Assembly: GCF_008831285.2 (NCBI RefSeq)
Contig: NC_045150.1
Span: 14,691,362 to 14,755,361, forward strand
Direction of reading: 5' to 3'
Source of the DNA: Nymphaea colorata
Lineage: Eukaryota; Streptophyta; Magnoliopsida; Nymphaeales; Nymphaeaceae
DNA: 64,000 nucleotides
Shown: one piece after another, positions 11,729 through 22,787 of the stretch
How the letters are laid out: every line of letters starts with the position of its first letter
Numbering within the stretch: the stretch's first letter is position 1
The notes under the pieces: generated by a model
What the model was told of the DNA's origin: nothing
The model's input: only the letters and a program-made list of their open reading frames with translations
The model's database searches: none
Made by a program: the position numbers and the translations under genes

Positions 11729-12032
11729 CTTGTCAACATTTTGGTAGAAGAAATCATACAGCTCGTCAATGTTATGATATTCCAAAGGCGTTTATGGCCA
11801 TGGCATCAACATGGGAAAATCTGATAATGCATCTAGTAGCCGAGAAAATGTTAGCAATACTCAAGACTCAGCCTGGTATCCAGACGTAGGTGCCTCCCAC
11901 CATGTGACAAATTCAGAACAAGATATGCAAGGTAAAGTTCCATATCATGGTTCTAATTCTACTATAGTTGGCAATGGTAGTAAGATGCAAATTAAAAATA
12001 TAGGGAATGTGTACCTACTTACCAAGACGTGA
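11729..12032 (+). pseudogene. Copia zinc knuckle and protease, degenerate
   Basis: A CCHC knuckle remnant reads CQHFGRRNHTARQC at about 11,729-11,770, with Phe in place of the second Cys. The protease begins at DSAWYPDVGASHHVTN, where the catalytic DTGAS triad has become DVGAS (Asp retained, Thr lost). The frame ends at 12,032. It lies directly downstream of gag, as expected for a copia polyprotein. Confidence 0.85.
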
Positions 12033-12039
12033 TCCGTTG

Positions 12040-13480
12040 TTTTGAAAAATGTGTTGGATGCTCCTAAAGCACACAAGAATCTTATGTTCAGTAGCAAGGT
12101 TTACCAAAGACAACCAATGCTCTATTGCATTTTCCTCTAATGGTTTTATTGTTAAGAATATGCAGACGGGCAAGATTCTTCACACAGGGTCACTTGAGAA
12201 AGGAGGACTCTATAGATGGACGAGAGAAAGGAAGGACTCTACTAGCAATCCTATCAGTATTGGAGATGACGAACAATAAAAGACTGCTAATACTTCTTTG
12301 GTTTCTCAAAATTCTTACTCAGTCATTTAGTTATGGCATTTGGTCTAGGACATGCTCACTTTCAGTTGTTAAACTCGTTGAAAGTTGCTGGTTTAATTTC
12401 TGTTGATGAAAGACATAAATTAATTTTTGTTCTTCATGTGTGCTTGGAAAAATGCATAAATTCATTATCCTAAAGCTGAGCTTCATGCGACCAAACCTCT
12501 TGAAGTGTTACATGTTGATATTTGGGGACCAGCACCATGTGCTTCACGAGAAGGTTACATGTATTATTTCTTAATGGTTGATGACTACTCTCACTTCTCT
12601 TGGATCTTTCCTTGTCAAAGAAAAGTGATACGCTTCCACGTTTTAAAACCTTTTTAAGCATAGTAGAGCATCAACTTGAAACAAAAATGAAAATTTTCCA
12701 TTCAGATGGAGGAGGAGAATTCATGAGCAAGGAATTTATCACATTTCTTGAAAATCAAGGTATTCGTCGATGGATAACATGCCCTTACACATCCCAGTAG
12801 AACGAGATAGTAGAAAGGAAGCATAGGCATCTAGTGGAAATGGGACTCACCATGATTATTCATGCCAATATGCCACAAAAATTTTGGTTTGATGCTTTTA
12901 AAACTGCTGTTCATCTTATTAACAGGTTGCCTATTGCAGACTTGCAAATGACGCCGTATGAGAAGCTCTTGCATGAAGTTCCAAATATAGTCATCTAAGA
13001 CCTTTGTTGTACCGTCTATCCAGTGAATGGGCCTAGACATGCTTCAAAACTAGAACCCAAAGCTCAAACCTGCGTCTTCATTGGGTATGGAGCTGTCATA
13101 AAGGCTGTGTTTGTTACAATCCAATCTCTAATTGTGTCATCATATCTAGACATGTTATTTTTACGAAAGAAATTTTTTATACTCTCATTGTGGTCCCTCT
13201 TTTACTGCCTCAAACATTTCAAGTTATCTAAGGTCATCATCCAGATCTGAATGTGTTAAGCCTAGACCTATTGATAAGCTAAAAGAGAGTTTACCACTTA
13301 TTGAGTTGCCTAGAATCATTCCAAGTTCCTCAAGGTCCTCAGCAGTTCAAACTGGTTCCAATCACTTTCATGTGCACATACCATCAATTTCAGCATACTT
13401 AGACCTTCATGGAACTAGAAACACATGTTACAGACAATTCCAGCACAAGGGTGTCACAGTGTGCTTCATATAGCTATATT
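12040..13480 (+). pseudogene. Copia pre-integrase, integrase and truncated linker
   Basis: Pre-integrase similarity starts near 12,050 and continues with FTKDNQCSIAFSSNGFIVKN and WHLGLGHAHFQLLNSLKVAG. The integrase core shows the first Asp in VLHVDIWGPAP (~12,513), the second in FHSDGGGEF (~12,700) and the Glu in VERKHRH (~12,815). TAG at 12,798 separates the second and third. The C-terminal part (FIGYGAVIKGC, ISRHVIF) is reached only with further frame changes and fades out by about 13,480. Reverse transcriptase, RNase H and a 3' LTR are missing, so the element is truncated. Confidence 0.88.
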
Positions 13481-13489
13481 ATGAAAATA

Positions 13490-14880
13490 GTACCACATTA
13501 TATATATATTCTTTCACGAACAGCTCATGTATTACCCTAAAAATACCCATTTATTTTTCCGCAAACAGGTAATTACACCTCATACATGCATATATATATT
13601 TATTTTTAGGCAATCAGAGATGTCTAAGACTAAGAGTGTTGTGTATCATTTCCAGAATATAACACTTCACACATCTATTCATATCTAGGCGCGTAAATAC
13701 ATAGATTCGCTACTATAACAAGCATATATATATATATATTTATATTTACAAACAACAAAGGTACAAGGGCTACATTTTGCACTCATAGCTGAGTATTCCC
13801 ATACCTTATTGCTCTATGCTGCAATCAATTCAGTCCGCCAAGAGGGCTGCCATTCCAAGGCAGTGTAGCATGATTTCCTTGCAAAACATGCATTTACATG
13901 TATAATTTCAGCCCCACCAAGTAGAATTCTCCTTGCTTTATATATATATATACCTACCTATATAGATTATTTATAAAAGAAACTATATAACACTTACGAG
14001 GGTCTCTCTAACTGTACAGCCCCTGATTTTTTACTGTCAGCACCCTAGCTCCTTGGCGTTCTTGATCCTCCAAGCAGCGGATAACAGTCACGTGGACCAG
14101 TGCCTCTTTGCTCTTGATCTTCACCCCAAGGTGCAGGAAAACAAGGGTTAGCTCTCACTTTTTCCTAATTTCTAACTGCTGGAACCCTTCCCCCTATGGC
14201 TGCAGCAAATGGGAACCTGAGGTATGGGTTAAATAAGGCCAATACATGGCGAGCAACACCCCCAAATGATTTTTCTCAGGAAGGCTTCTCGGCTGCACTC
14301 AATCATCTTTTAGTTTCATTAATATTTTCAGTTACCACTTCTACCTAGGTATATATTTGGTAACCCATTCATTTCTTTCCATGACTGCCCCCTTTATGAT
14401 ATAGTTGACAGTTTCAACTATTTTTATCAGTTATTGAATCTACCAATTATAGCCTATACTCTTATTAAAATTTTTGTGATAATAAAGAAAAAGAAAAAGA
14501 AAAACGTGGGCATTACAGCAACCATCCGGTTTGAGCCGAAAGTATTGGTTAGAAGGCGATCAGTTCTTAGAGATGATGTTAGCGACCATCAGTTTGTTTG
14601 ATCAACTTTCAAAGGTCGTGAGTTATAATGAAAAATTCAGCTTTTGGTATTGTTTTGGCTGCAAGAATGATATGTATAGAGGGATAAAATTTTGATATAG
14701 AAAGCATATTTAGATGGGTGCTTTGTGATGTTAGAGGTGCTTTCCTTCCAGTTTTCACTTTTCACCTGTACAAATCAGACCTTAGGCATGCAATATATTG
14801 GATCATATAGATATATATCCTCCACGTACATAATTAAAAGGATCTCAAATGCCCACCTAAGCAAAAAATTAAGTCTAAGG
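13490..14880. other. Non-coding interval, nothing recognised
   Basis: AT-rich sequence with short TA tracts (13,723-13,740, 13,938-13,950). I see no ORF resembling a protein and no match to other parts of the window. Confidence 0.5.
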
Positions 14881-16885
14881 TCACCTACGTTCTTTAGAGA
14901 GAGCTTTGCCGTTGACCATCTGTGTCGAAAACTCAAGCCGCATCGATTGAAGAAATTGACAAGCGACATCCCATGACAACGCTGGTGGCTAAAGTTCAGT
15001 TTCTCCTCCACCACCAACCCCCTCTCCTCTTTATTCTTCTTCGGCCACTTGAATCTGTGGAACTGGTCAATGCCCGATATGAGATATGAGATCGAGTTGC
15101 TGCACACTTCTGTGGATCCACAAGTATACAGTATCATAGGAAAAAAGATGAAGATTGGGTTATTTCTGAATTTTTTAGTGACGTACTATGTCTATTTTAC
15201 ACTTTTTAATTTTTTCATAACCTTTTTTTACCCTTTTAAAATGTTCCTTTTCTACTATAAACAGGGATATTTTGGTCATTATGTACCAATTTTTTTACAT
15301 ATAACCTGTTTTGACAACCCGTTTCTACAGGATATATATATATATATATATATGTATGTATATAATCAATCTTCTTAGTCATCTTTTTCTTACAAGATAT
15401 ATCTTCTCTATATAGAGTACCTTCTTGGACCGGACACTCTTTTCGCTGCGACTGTGTTATTGATGCAAATCTGTTCGTGTTGGCCCATGTCCACTGAACT
15501 CAGCTGAACACTCTCCACTCATTGCTCTCATCATGAGCAACTGTCATCACCCTCTTTCTCTCTCTCTCTCTCTCTCTCTGATTTGGCCTGATTTGTTTTT
15601 TTATTCTGAACAGCTCTTAAGGTGGAAAGATTAACGGAAGATGTGGACTGCGAAAGAGTCATGCATGGAATCTTCTTCTGCCAGATTTTTTTCTTTGACA
15701 AGTAGCCAAACCAGTGTTGTTAGAGGTGCACACCTGCATGAGGTCTCTGTGCATCACCTAGAAGAACGCCTCAAAGCATCTGAGTGATGCATCATTGACC
15801 TAATTAAGGTGTGTGGCATGACGACCAAGCAACTGATCGTTGCAAATGCATCTTTTGATGGATTCGAGGTGACAATCACCTAGAAGACGCTGCTAGGTAG
15901 TTGCATTTGAGAACTCACGGAAAACCCGTGCTGGGGACATCCAGCTACAGCTTGATATGGAAGAGCAGCGACCTTTTGGGGTTGACAGATTTGGAGTTTA
16001 AGAAAGCTGTGGCATATAGAGAAAAGTCGATGTCAATAATTGTTTTAGAGCTACAAAATAAATGGAGACATGCAAAACATGATGTAACTTCACAAGAAAC
16101 GGACTAAGTATTGAGGTCTTTTCATGTATGACTATCAAAGCTCGTGCTATCTGGATGATAAAATCATGAAATATTGGGCCGAGAACGAACTGGTACAATT
16201 CAAATAGGTTGATTCAAACCAATTTTTGCATGTAAAATGAAAAAAAATATAAAATAGATGACAAGAAAACACCAAAGTACAAATTAAGGACAGCAAAGAA
16301 ACGATACATTCTTTGTCTTCTCCTGGCCTTGCTTGTCTTCAATTTAGTTGGCCTGAGAGAATTTGATTGTTGTTGGTGGTGGCCTTGTTTGTGTTCGATT
16401 TAGTTGATGTAGTAGAGCCCATGTATCTCTTTCGTATCCATCAGCAAATCCTCCTCTGGGGTTTCTGGAGAAAATAACGTGGCAATCAAGATATTTTGGT
16501 TAGTTTGCTAACGGATGGCTATTAGGAAATTTCTGTAACATAGAGCTGTGCTAGATTTGTCAACAAGAGGAAAATGTCTAATTCCTTTAAACCAAAGTTG
16601 TAGATCCATGTGCCATCTGTATTTGAAGTTGGCATACATGGTTTTGTATTTTCTGGTGGAAGATTTGGATCATTCCCAATTAAATGTTCTTTCCTAAAGC
16701 TCGTTTTGTTTTCCAGCACTTATTGCAAACCCTAAGAATGGAGCTTTTAGCTATCCTGAGGGATTTCTCGCTGTCAGATTGGTCTCTCTTCTTCTCTGCT
16801 GCTTCTATTTTCTTTTGGTTCGTCCTTTTTTTTTAAGTTGTATTGTGGCTTCCATTACTCTTTGGATTTTTTAGTTTCATTTAAC

Positions 16886-16916
<31 letters not shown>

Positions 16917-17255
16917 TGTGTGTGCATGTGCATATATATGTATATATAAATAACATACCACTTAGATAAGGGACAGAAGCTGGGCGTATTAAAATTCCTT
17001 TTCTTTATAATTTAGCACTATATTAAAATATATTTGGGGATAAACATACATTAAGTTAGTTTTTTTTTATTTTATTAATATACCATAATAATTAAAAAAG
17101 GAATGGCACTTATAACATCAAAATTTTAATATTAGAACAAATACTTTTTTTATAAAAGTAATTTGAACGTAAACATTGTTTAGATTAAATTAGTGTTTAT
17201 AATGAAGACATTAGGAGATTCATATTTTGTTCAGAACACTTTTTAACACAAATAT
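14880..17255. repeat. Dispersed repeat family R1, copy 3
   Basis: Bases 14,890-15,110 match 49,920-50,080 (GCGACATCCCATGACAA and flanks). Bases 16,190-16,310 match 2,370-2,490 and 8,880-9,000. Bases 16,290-17,255 match 51,740-52,850, including the antisense copia remnant with AGAAATTTCTGTAACATAGA. (CT)n tracts lie at 15,557-15,579 and 16,891-16,916. No credible gene. Confidence 0.7.
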
Positions 17256-17256
17256 A

Positions 17257-17435
17257 AGAGGTCTGTTGGTTTTTTATTGTGATCGAAGTAGTGTGTGTGT
17301 GTGTATGTATATAATGTAAGAGGTCTGTTGGATTTTGTTTGTGATCCAAGTAGGGTGTGTGTCTGTGTGTATATATATAGATAATATATATATATATTGT
17401 AAGAGGTCTGTTGGTTTTTGTTTGTGATTGAAGTA

Positions 17436-17474
<39 letters not shown>

Positions 17475-17515
17475 CATAAATATATTTGTATATATATATA
17501 TATATATATATATAT
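17257..17515. repeat. Three tandem copies of a ~60-80 bp unit plus TA/GT microsatellites
   Basis: The phrase TAAGAGGTCTGTTGG starts at about 17,256, 17,318 and 17,400. Each copy is followed by TTTT-GTGATC-AAGTAG, then a GT tract and a TA tract of varying length. The paralogous position at about 52,840-52,900 has one degenerate unit, so the triplication is specific to this copy. The ORFs here only read through the dinucleotides. Confidence 0.85.
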
Positions 17516-17658
17516 TGAATGGTGAACTGACTTTTTTGAGTTATTCAGCCATCTAATCACGGTTGTCCGATCTAACTTGATAGATAATTAGGAGAAAAAT
17601 AAAGAGAAAAAAGTGATATGTATTTTCATTATAAATTATTAGTTATACACACACACAT

Positions 17659-17697
<39 letters not shown>

Positions 17698-17699
17698 TG

Positions 17700-18490
17700 A
17701 CAGTGCTATCTCTTTATAACCAAAAATATTGAGAAAAGTCTTATCAATGTAAATTATTTGTTTCTATTCAACGGGGTGGTTCCCCTCTTTTTTGAATTCT
17801 CCACCACTAAAAGTGAAGTGTGGTGGAAGAAAGAAATAAAGTGACAGCTCCACGCGTTTTGAGTTCTTATGCACGTCTAGAGAGAGGGAGAGAGAGAGAG
17901 GGGGGGGAGGGAGAGCAAACAGAAAGATGGAATTCCTTCCGGCATCAGCTAGTGACGATCGGCAACCATGAAGATTCATGAGGACCGTGGTGTAGGTGCT
18001 GTGAATAGCTTTCAAATATGGAAGGGAAGCTGGTCAATCATGGCAGGTGTGGTTTCATTAGCATATGTGTTTTCTATAGGGTTTTGTGGTGATGCTGCTT
18101 TGTGTTGAAGTTGGTGATATACATGAGAGACTTCCTTCATAAAAAAGGTCGAAAAGTTGCGGAAACTTGTTCTTCTGCTTGAAGAGCATAAAATTAGACT
18201 GTCAATTGCTTTTGATGTAACAGATTTGGATTTTTCTTGTTGCCATGGTATTCATAATTCCTGTCTTCGATAGCATGGTTCCTCTCTTTTTTTACTTGTC
18301 TACCACTGAAAGTGAAAGTGTGGTGGAAGAAAGAAACAAAGTAAGAGCTCCATGACCTTTGACTTCTCTTGCATGAAGAGAGCGAGAGAGAGAGAGAGAG
18401 AGATGGCTATTACATGTTTTGTTCTTATTTTAAATAGTAGTCTGTGCTGGCGAGTGGAAAAGAGAGATGAGTCCGACAAATCCAAATATC
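17700..18490 (+). repeat. Composite block S, left half, insert-free copy
   Basis: Two related ~140-bp stretches start near 17,763 and 18,270. Both contain CCACTRAAAGTGAA, GTGGTGGAAGAAAGAAA and a GA-rich tail. The same pair occurs at 26,205 and 26,895, and inverted at about 60,050 and 59,365. The terminal duplication around a ~350-bp interior is reminiscent of a TRIM element, but primer-binding and polypurine sites were not seen. No gene. Confidence 0.6.
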
Positions 18491-18519
18491 AGTTTTAACA
18501 AAAGAACTGAAGTATGCAA

Positions 18520-18835
18520 CTTTAGTTTGAAAGCGGAGAGCGCTTCGGGACGTAATGGATCCTTCAGGTCCCTTTTTCAACAATACCGAGGAGTAACCAG
18601 TCATTACATGATCAAGATGGTTGAAGTTTTCTTGGGAATAAGATGAATGGTGAAGAAGTTTAACAACACTGTGATTGTTCTTATTCTCAAGATAGAAGGA
18701 GCTACAAGTGTACACCAGTAGCAACCTATTTCCCCATGTAACTTCTTATATAAAGTCATTTCAAACATGCTGGCTCTTAGAGAGGCTTTAGGCAACACAA
18801 TCCCAATTGTTAAATAAATTTTTCGTTGACCTATT
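18520..18835 (+). pseudogene. LINE reverse transcriptase fragment
   Basis: The + strand reads FSLKAESASGRNGSF, then MVKKFNNTVIVLILKIEG, then ISPCNFLYKVIS and a degraded REALGNTIP. This is the start of the palm region of plant L1-type reverse transcriptase (compare the family pattern S-GPDGF ... VLIPK ... PISL-N-YK-I-K-LA-R). An in-frame stop lies near the middle. The same fragment is at 30,785-31,035 and inverted at 55,085-55,345. Confidence 0.75.
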
Positions 18836-19166
18836 ATAGCACCTGTTTGGATGGAGAGAAAGTAGGATAAAAGGAAAAGAATGGAAAGGGAAAGAAAGGA
18901 TTTTGGAAGAAAAGGAGAGGAAAGAAAATAGAATGAAACAAATTTTTATAAAAGCTTGTTTGAATAGAAAGAAAAAGAATTGTTCAAACTATGTTTGTTT
19001 AGACTACACAAAGGAAAAGAAAGAAATAATTTAAGTTGGTTTACAATAATACAACCAAAGACTCTAGAACTTATTATGCAAGTAAAATATTTTTGATTTA
19101 GTTATACGGCTGGATTCCAAGGGTCGCATGTCAATCTTTAAAAGCCTATTTTATATGTAGCATAAT

Positions 19167-19211
<45 letters not shown>

Positions 19212-19288
19212 AAACTTTAGCTAGTGACACCACTAGTGGCAGAGCAAATTGAAAATGTCATGCTATCGTTTAACTATTGACACCACCT

Positions 19289-19474
19289 GTGGCAGTGCTA
19301 GAAATTTCTGATTGAGTGGCACTCTGTTTAGTTTTAAACTTGAAGGGTCACTCATATGTACAAGAAAAAAAAAAGAAACAATAAAAGTCAATTATGTTTA
19401 CATATGTAAATTAGGCAAAATTTGTAGGCTGGTGTGGGTAATTGCCCACACCAGCTACAATGTAACTCTGCCAC
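19289..19474 (+). mobile_element. MITE-like element M1
   Basis: Its ends are GTGGCAGTGCTAG (~19,289) and GTAACTCTGCCAC (ending 19,474), imperfect inverted repeats. The interior is non-coding and contains TCAATTATGTTTACATATGT and TAATTGCCCACACCAGCTAC. Related copies are at 31,765-31,939, 54,197-54,366 (inverted) and about 49,620-49,798 (inverted, diverged). No transposase. Confidence 0.6.
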
Positions 19475-19619
19475 TGGAGACCATCAGATTACCTCTTCAT
19501 GTTTCACCACATGGCACTTGTATTTGTCATTCGTCATGCAATAAAAATATTTTGGAGATGAATATTTCAATTAGTTGACTATCTTGGAAGGCTTGAAGTG
19601 AATTGTGGCTGCTGGAAGA

Positions 19620-20190
19620 AAGGAACATGCTTTTGAGAGTGACTCTAGCACCATTAGTAGCCATTCTTTGGAATTTGCAATTTCTTTTGAATTTTGACAA
19701 TGATGCTCTGAGCAGCAGTGATCATCTGAGGAATTTGATGTGAAAGGATGGAGGCCTCATTGTGGCCTACTCCTTTTGAACATTGAAGAAGGTGAGCCTG
19801 CATATGCTGGTGATGACATTCCACTTGAAGGGGATGAAAACAATGAAACAAAATGAGTTTGAAAATTATAATGAAGATGAAGAAGGTGAATAGACAGGTT
19901 GTATATTACAAATTTTTGATAATATGATGTAAAAGCAGTAAAACGTTTATTATAAAAGTCTTTAAGACCTCAAATTTTATCATGGTTATCATGTCTTACC
20001 ATTATTATGTCTGTAGATGAAGATTTGTGAATTTTTATTATGTGTGTAACATTGTGATGAGTTGTTTTATATAGGAAACATTTTTCTTGGTTTTATCAGA
20101 ATTTATTTCTATTTTTTCTTTTTTAATTGTGAATGCATTACAAAAATAAATTTACAATATGTTACCATACATATATAGGTTAGCCTGATT
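19620..20190. repeat. Block S, right half, first copy
   Basis: Shared with 32,100-32,640 and, inverted, with 53,500-54,050. On the - strand it holds a short frame with GHNEASILSHQIPQMITAAQ that stays open in all three copies over about 30 residues. I do not recognise the peptide. The rest is AT-rich. Confidence 0.6.
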
Positions 20191-20339
20191 GATAAGTGAT
20201 ACGATACCGCTTTTACAATATTGTTTCTTTCTTCAAATTAAGTTTCCTACAGTTTCAAGTATTGTTTTATGAGATTGAACAATGACCAGGTGGCCAAATT
20301 TGTTCAACAGAATTAAGAGCCTCAAGTGCAGTTGTCTAG

Positions 20340-21150
20340 GGAGTTGCTAATGGGAATATATATACATATATATGAGTGTGTGTGTGTCTGTGTGTTGAAA
20401 TTAGGCAGCTATTTCTGTGCTCGGATGGTTATTTTGTATTGTTAAAAACTGCCATAAAAGTTGGATTCCATAATTGAAAACCATGGTCAAGCAATTGATC
20501 ATTGGAAATGCATATTTTGCGATGTTTTTTATTGACGCCAAACAAACAAATAACCATCCAGCCGTGGAGGTTCATCTTTGAATCACTTGAATATTTAGAA
20601 ATGATCACGCCAATCCATTGTTAATCACCCATTTTAATTACCCTTAAACATGTTTAAAGTATGATGACATTCGTTTATTTTCCAGTCAACCTTGTACAAT
20701 AGATGGATCATATGAATATCCCATCAAAGGATGTAATAGCCCAGCAAAGCAAAATTACTATGATCTTTCAAAAAATTGATTCCTCATGACATGAATAATT
20801 TCATGCTAGCCCGCCAAAATGTGATCTCAGCCCCTTCTCTAGTGGTGGAGCGAAGACTTTTTGGCTGAAGGGCACGTGAGTCACCGACCTGGGTATGATG
20901 TGGGGACTATGATGTGACAGCAACTAGGTCCAGCATCGTCGCAACAATACTGATGTGGGGCAATGGTGCACAACATCCCACACTTCGCTTCAATACTTCC
21001 GTTTTTACAGCATGTTCACCGCTTATTGTTGTTACCAGTTTGTCCATCCTTTCCTCACTTTTCTCCTTTCCCTTTCCATTCTAGCCATCATCCAAAGCAT
21101 TTGGATGATGAATTTTTGCCAACCAAACATATTTTTCAAAAATGTGGACT
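20340..21150. repeat. Dispersed repeat family R1, copy 4
   Basis: Near-collinear with 531-1,215: the (TA)(TG) tract, AAAAACTGCCATAAAAGTTG, GATGGATCATATGAATATCC and GGCACGTGAGTCAC all recur in order. It ends just before the - strand copia element. No gene. Confidence 0.75.
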
Positions 21151-21210
21151 AATGTGTGGGCCTCTTTAAATTCAAATTTGGATGATGAATATTTGCCAAC
21201 CAAACATGTC
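21099..21210. repeat. 34-bp direct repeat with 77-bp period
   Basis: TTGGATGATGAATTTTTGCC at 21,101 recurs with one change at 21,178. Both copies continue with AACCAAACAT. The repeat sits at the junction between R1 copy 4 and the truncated copia element. Confidence 0.85.
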
Positions 21211-21809
21211 AGCTATAATTCAAATTTGATAATAAAATATTCAAGGCATGACATGATGGGTGGTTAAGTCTCTGGTGCCAAAGTCCCCCCTCTCGATTGA
21301 TTTGGGGAGTCAAGGCACATTCATTAATTTTCAGCACATATAGCCCGTTTTCTTGAGTTTCCACACCAATCTTCCACTTTGATATAGGGTCCTGCAATAC
21401 ATTGTTAGTGGGGGAGAAAATAACTTGGCAATTTAAATCTTTAACAATTTTTGAAACGGACAACAAGTTACCTAACAAATCAGGCACATAAAGCACTTTA
21501 GATTTAACACCATTTCTATGAAAATCTAACTCTTCTCCTTGAACAAGCATTGAGGAGCCATTCGCAGTAACATGATTTTTTTCTAGGCATTGAAGAATAA
21601 TTACTAAGGTTATGGCAGTTCATAGACATATGACCTCTAGCTCTAGAATCGATTATCCAATAATCAGACTTGAGGGAAATAAGAGCATTACCGGTAACAC
21701 TTGTTGATGTTGCAGTAGCATTTTTCTGCTCTTTACCATGATGATCCTTGACATTTTTAAGTAGTTCACTTATTTTTTCCAGCAGCTGAGTAAGATCCGA
21801 AGTATCCAA
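21209..21809 (-). pseudogene. Copia protease and pre-integrase, truncated (element with the 338-bp LTR)
   Basis: On the - strand, 21,516-21,809 reads SDYWIIDSRARGHMS, the protease active-site region with the catalytic Asp retained but DSGA changed to DSRA. A frameshift leads into 21,209-21,550 with VLYVPDLLGNLLSVSKI and GGLWHQRLNHPSCHALN, the GAG-pre-integrase domain. Homology stops at 21,209 where R1 sequence follows, so integrase, RT and the 3' LTR are missing. A gapped zinc-knuckle remnant, CSHCKKERCWFLH, lies upstream at about 21,910-21,950. Confidence 0.88.
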
Positions 21810-22212
21810 AGTTTTGGCTGTAACTTTGGCTACGGCAGTGGTGCTTTCTTTTTCTTTTTTTCTTTTTTTCTTTTGGCCTCATGGTGGTTGGTTTTTCATG
21901 GAGGAACCAACACCTTTCCTTTTTACAATGAGAACATAATCGTTGTGGACAGTTCTTCCACTTGTTTTCACTGTTTTTATCAACTCCATAGAAGGCAACC
22001 TATTCTAGATTGCCAGAGTTGTCCTTTGAAGGATCAAAATTTTGAAGCATTACCTTTTTTCTAGATTCATTTCTTATAAGAATAGAACAAACAGTGGGAA
22101 GAGAACGAAGTCCCATGAACATTAAAATCTGGCTTCGGATGGGTTCATACTCTGGGCCAAGAGTCACAAGAAGTACAAAAAATTTCTGTTGTTCACGTTT
22201 TTTTTCTCTGGA

Positions 22213-22713
22213 TCAAAAAGTAGCAGACATATCCATAAGATAGTCAAGTTCATCCCACATACCTTGTATGTTGCCTAGGAGATTGCTGAGATTTTTGTTT
22301 TGCCTCTTAAGATCCCAAATGACTTGAGAGAGTTGATACATATGAGCAATGTCATTTTTCTCACTATATGGTTCCTTCACCTTCCTCCAAATTTGGTGAG
22401 CAGTTTCTGCGAAGTAAAATCTTTGAGTGACCTTAGGCACCATAGAGTTAATCAACCAAGACATTATGAGATGATTGGTGGATCGCCATTCTCTGTAAGT
22501 TGGATCTGTTTCAGCAGGTTTTGGAAGATCTTCAGTAACAAAATTCAGCTTGCTTGTGCCACTCAAATAGAGCATCACAAATTTGGACCAAGCTAAATAG
22601 TCACTGCCAATTAAAAGTACAGAAGTAATTTTGTTTACAGGGCTTGGTTGCTCCTGCACGATAATTTCTTCCACCACTTTGCTGGTGGTTCCAAAGCTTG
22701 AGTCTTCGGTCAT
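22213..22713 (-). CDS. Copia gag (UBN2/gag-polypeptide type), open in arm 1
   Basis: An uninterrupted frame of 166 residues, counted from the Met of MTEDSSFG at 22,713. A longer in-frame start at 22,761 exists, but the shorter one is favoured because the extra residues lie close to the primer-binding site. It contains LLIGSDYLAWSKFVMLYLSG, REWRSTNHLIMSWLINSM and IWRKVKEPYSEKND, the capsid-like gag core of plant copia elements that packages the element RNA. The frame ends at a stop at 22,213, earlier than a normal gag, which would continue into the zinc knuckle. It is therefore the open N-terminal part of a dead element. The arm 2 counterpart is broken by a 1-base deletion. Confidence 0.8.
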   Translation of the reverse strand: MTEDSSFGTTSKVVEEIIVQEQPSPVNKITSVLLIGSDYLAWSKFVMLYLSGTSKLNFVTEDLPKPAETDPTYREWRSTNHLIMSWLINSMVPKVTQRFYFAETAHQIWRKVKEPYSEKNDIAHMYQLSQVIWDLKRQNKNLSNLLGNIQGMWDELDYLMDMSATF

Positions 22714-22775
22714 GATGAAATGAGCAAGATCAAGCAGCAGGAGATAAGCAAAATGTGCCAAGAATGAAAGTCAAT

Positions 22776-22787
22776 GCTCTGATACCA
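22776..22787 (-). other. Copia primer-binding site, arm 1
   Basis: GCTCTGATACCA on the + strand is the reverse complement of TGGTATCAGAGC. It abuts the inner end of the 338-bp LTR with no spacer. Confidence 0.9.

Noticed and set aside
17243-17560. Overlapping ORFs rich in Tyr-Ile and Thr-His
   Set aside because: They only read through the TA and GT tracts of the tandem repeat.
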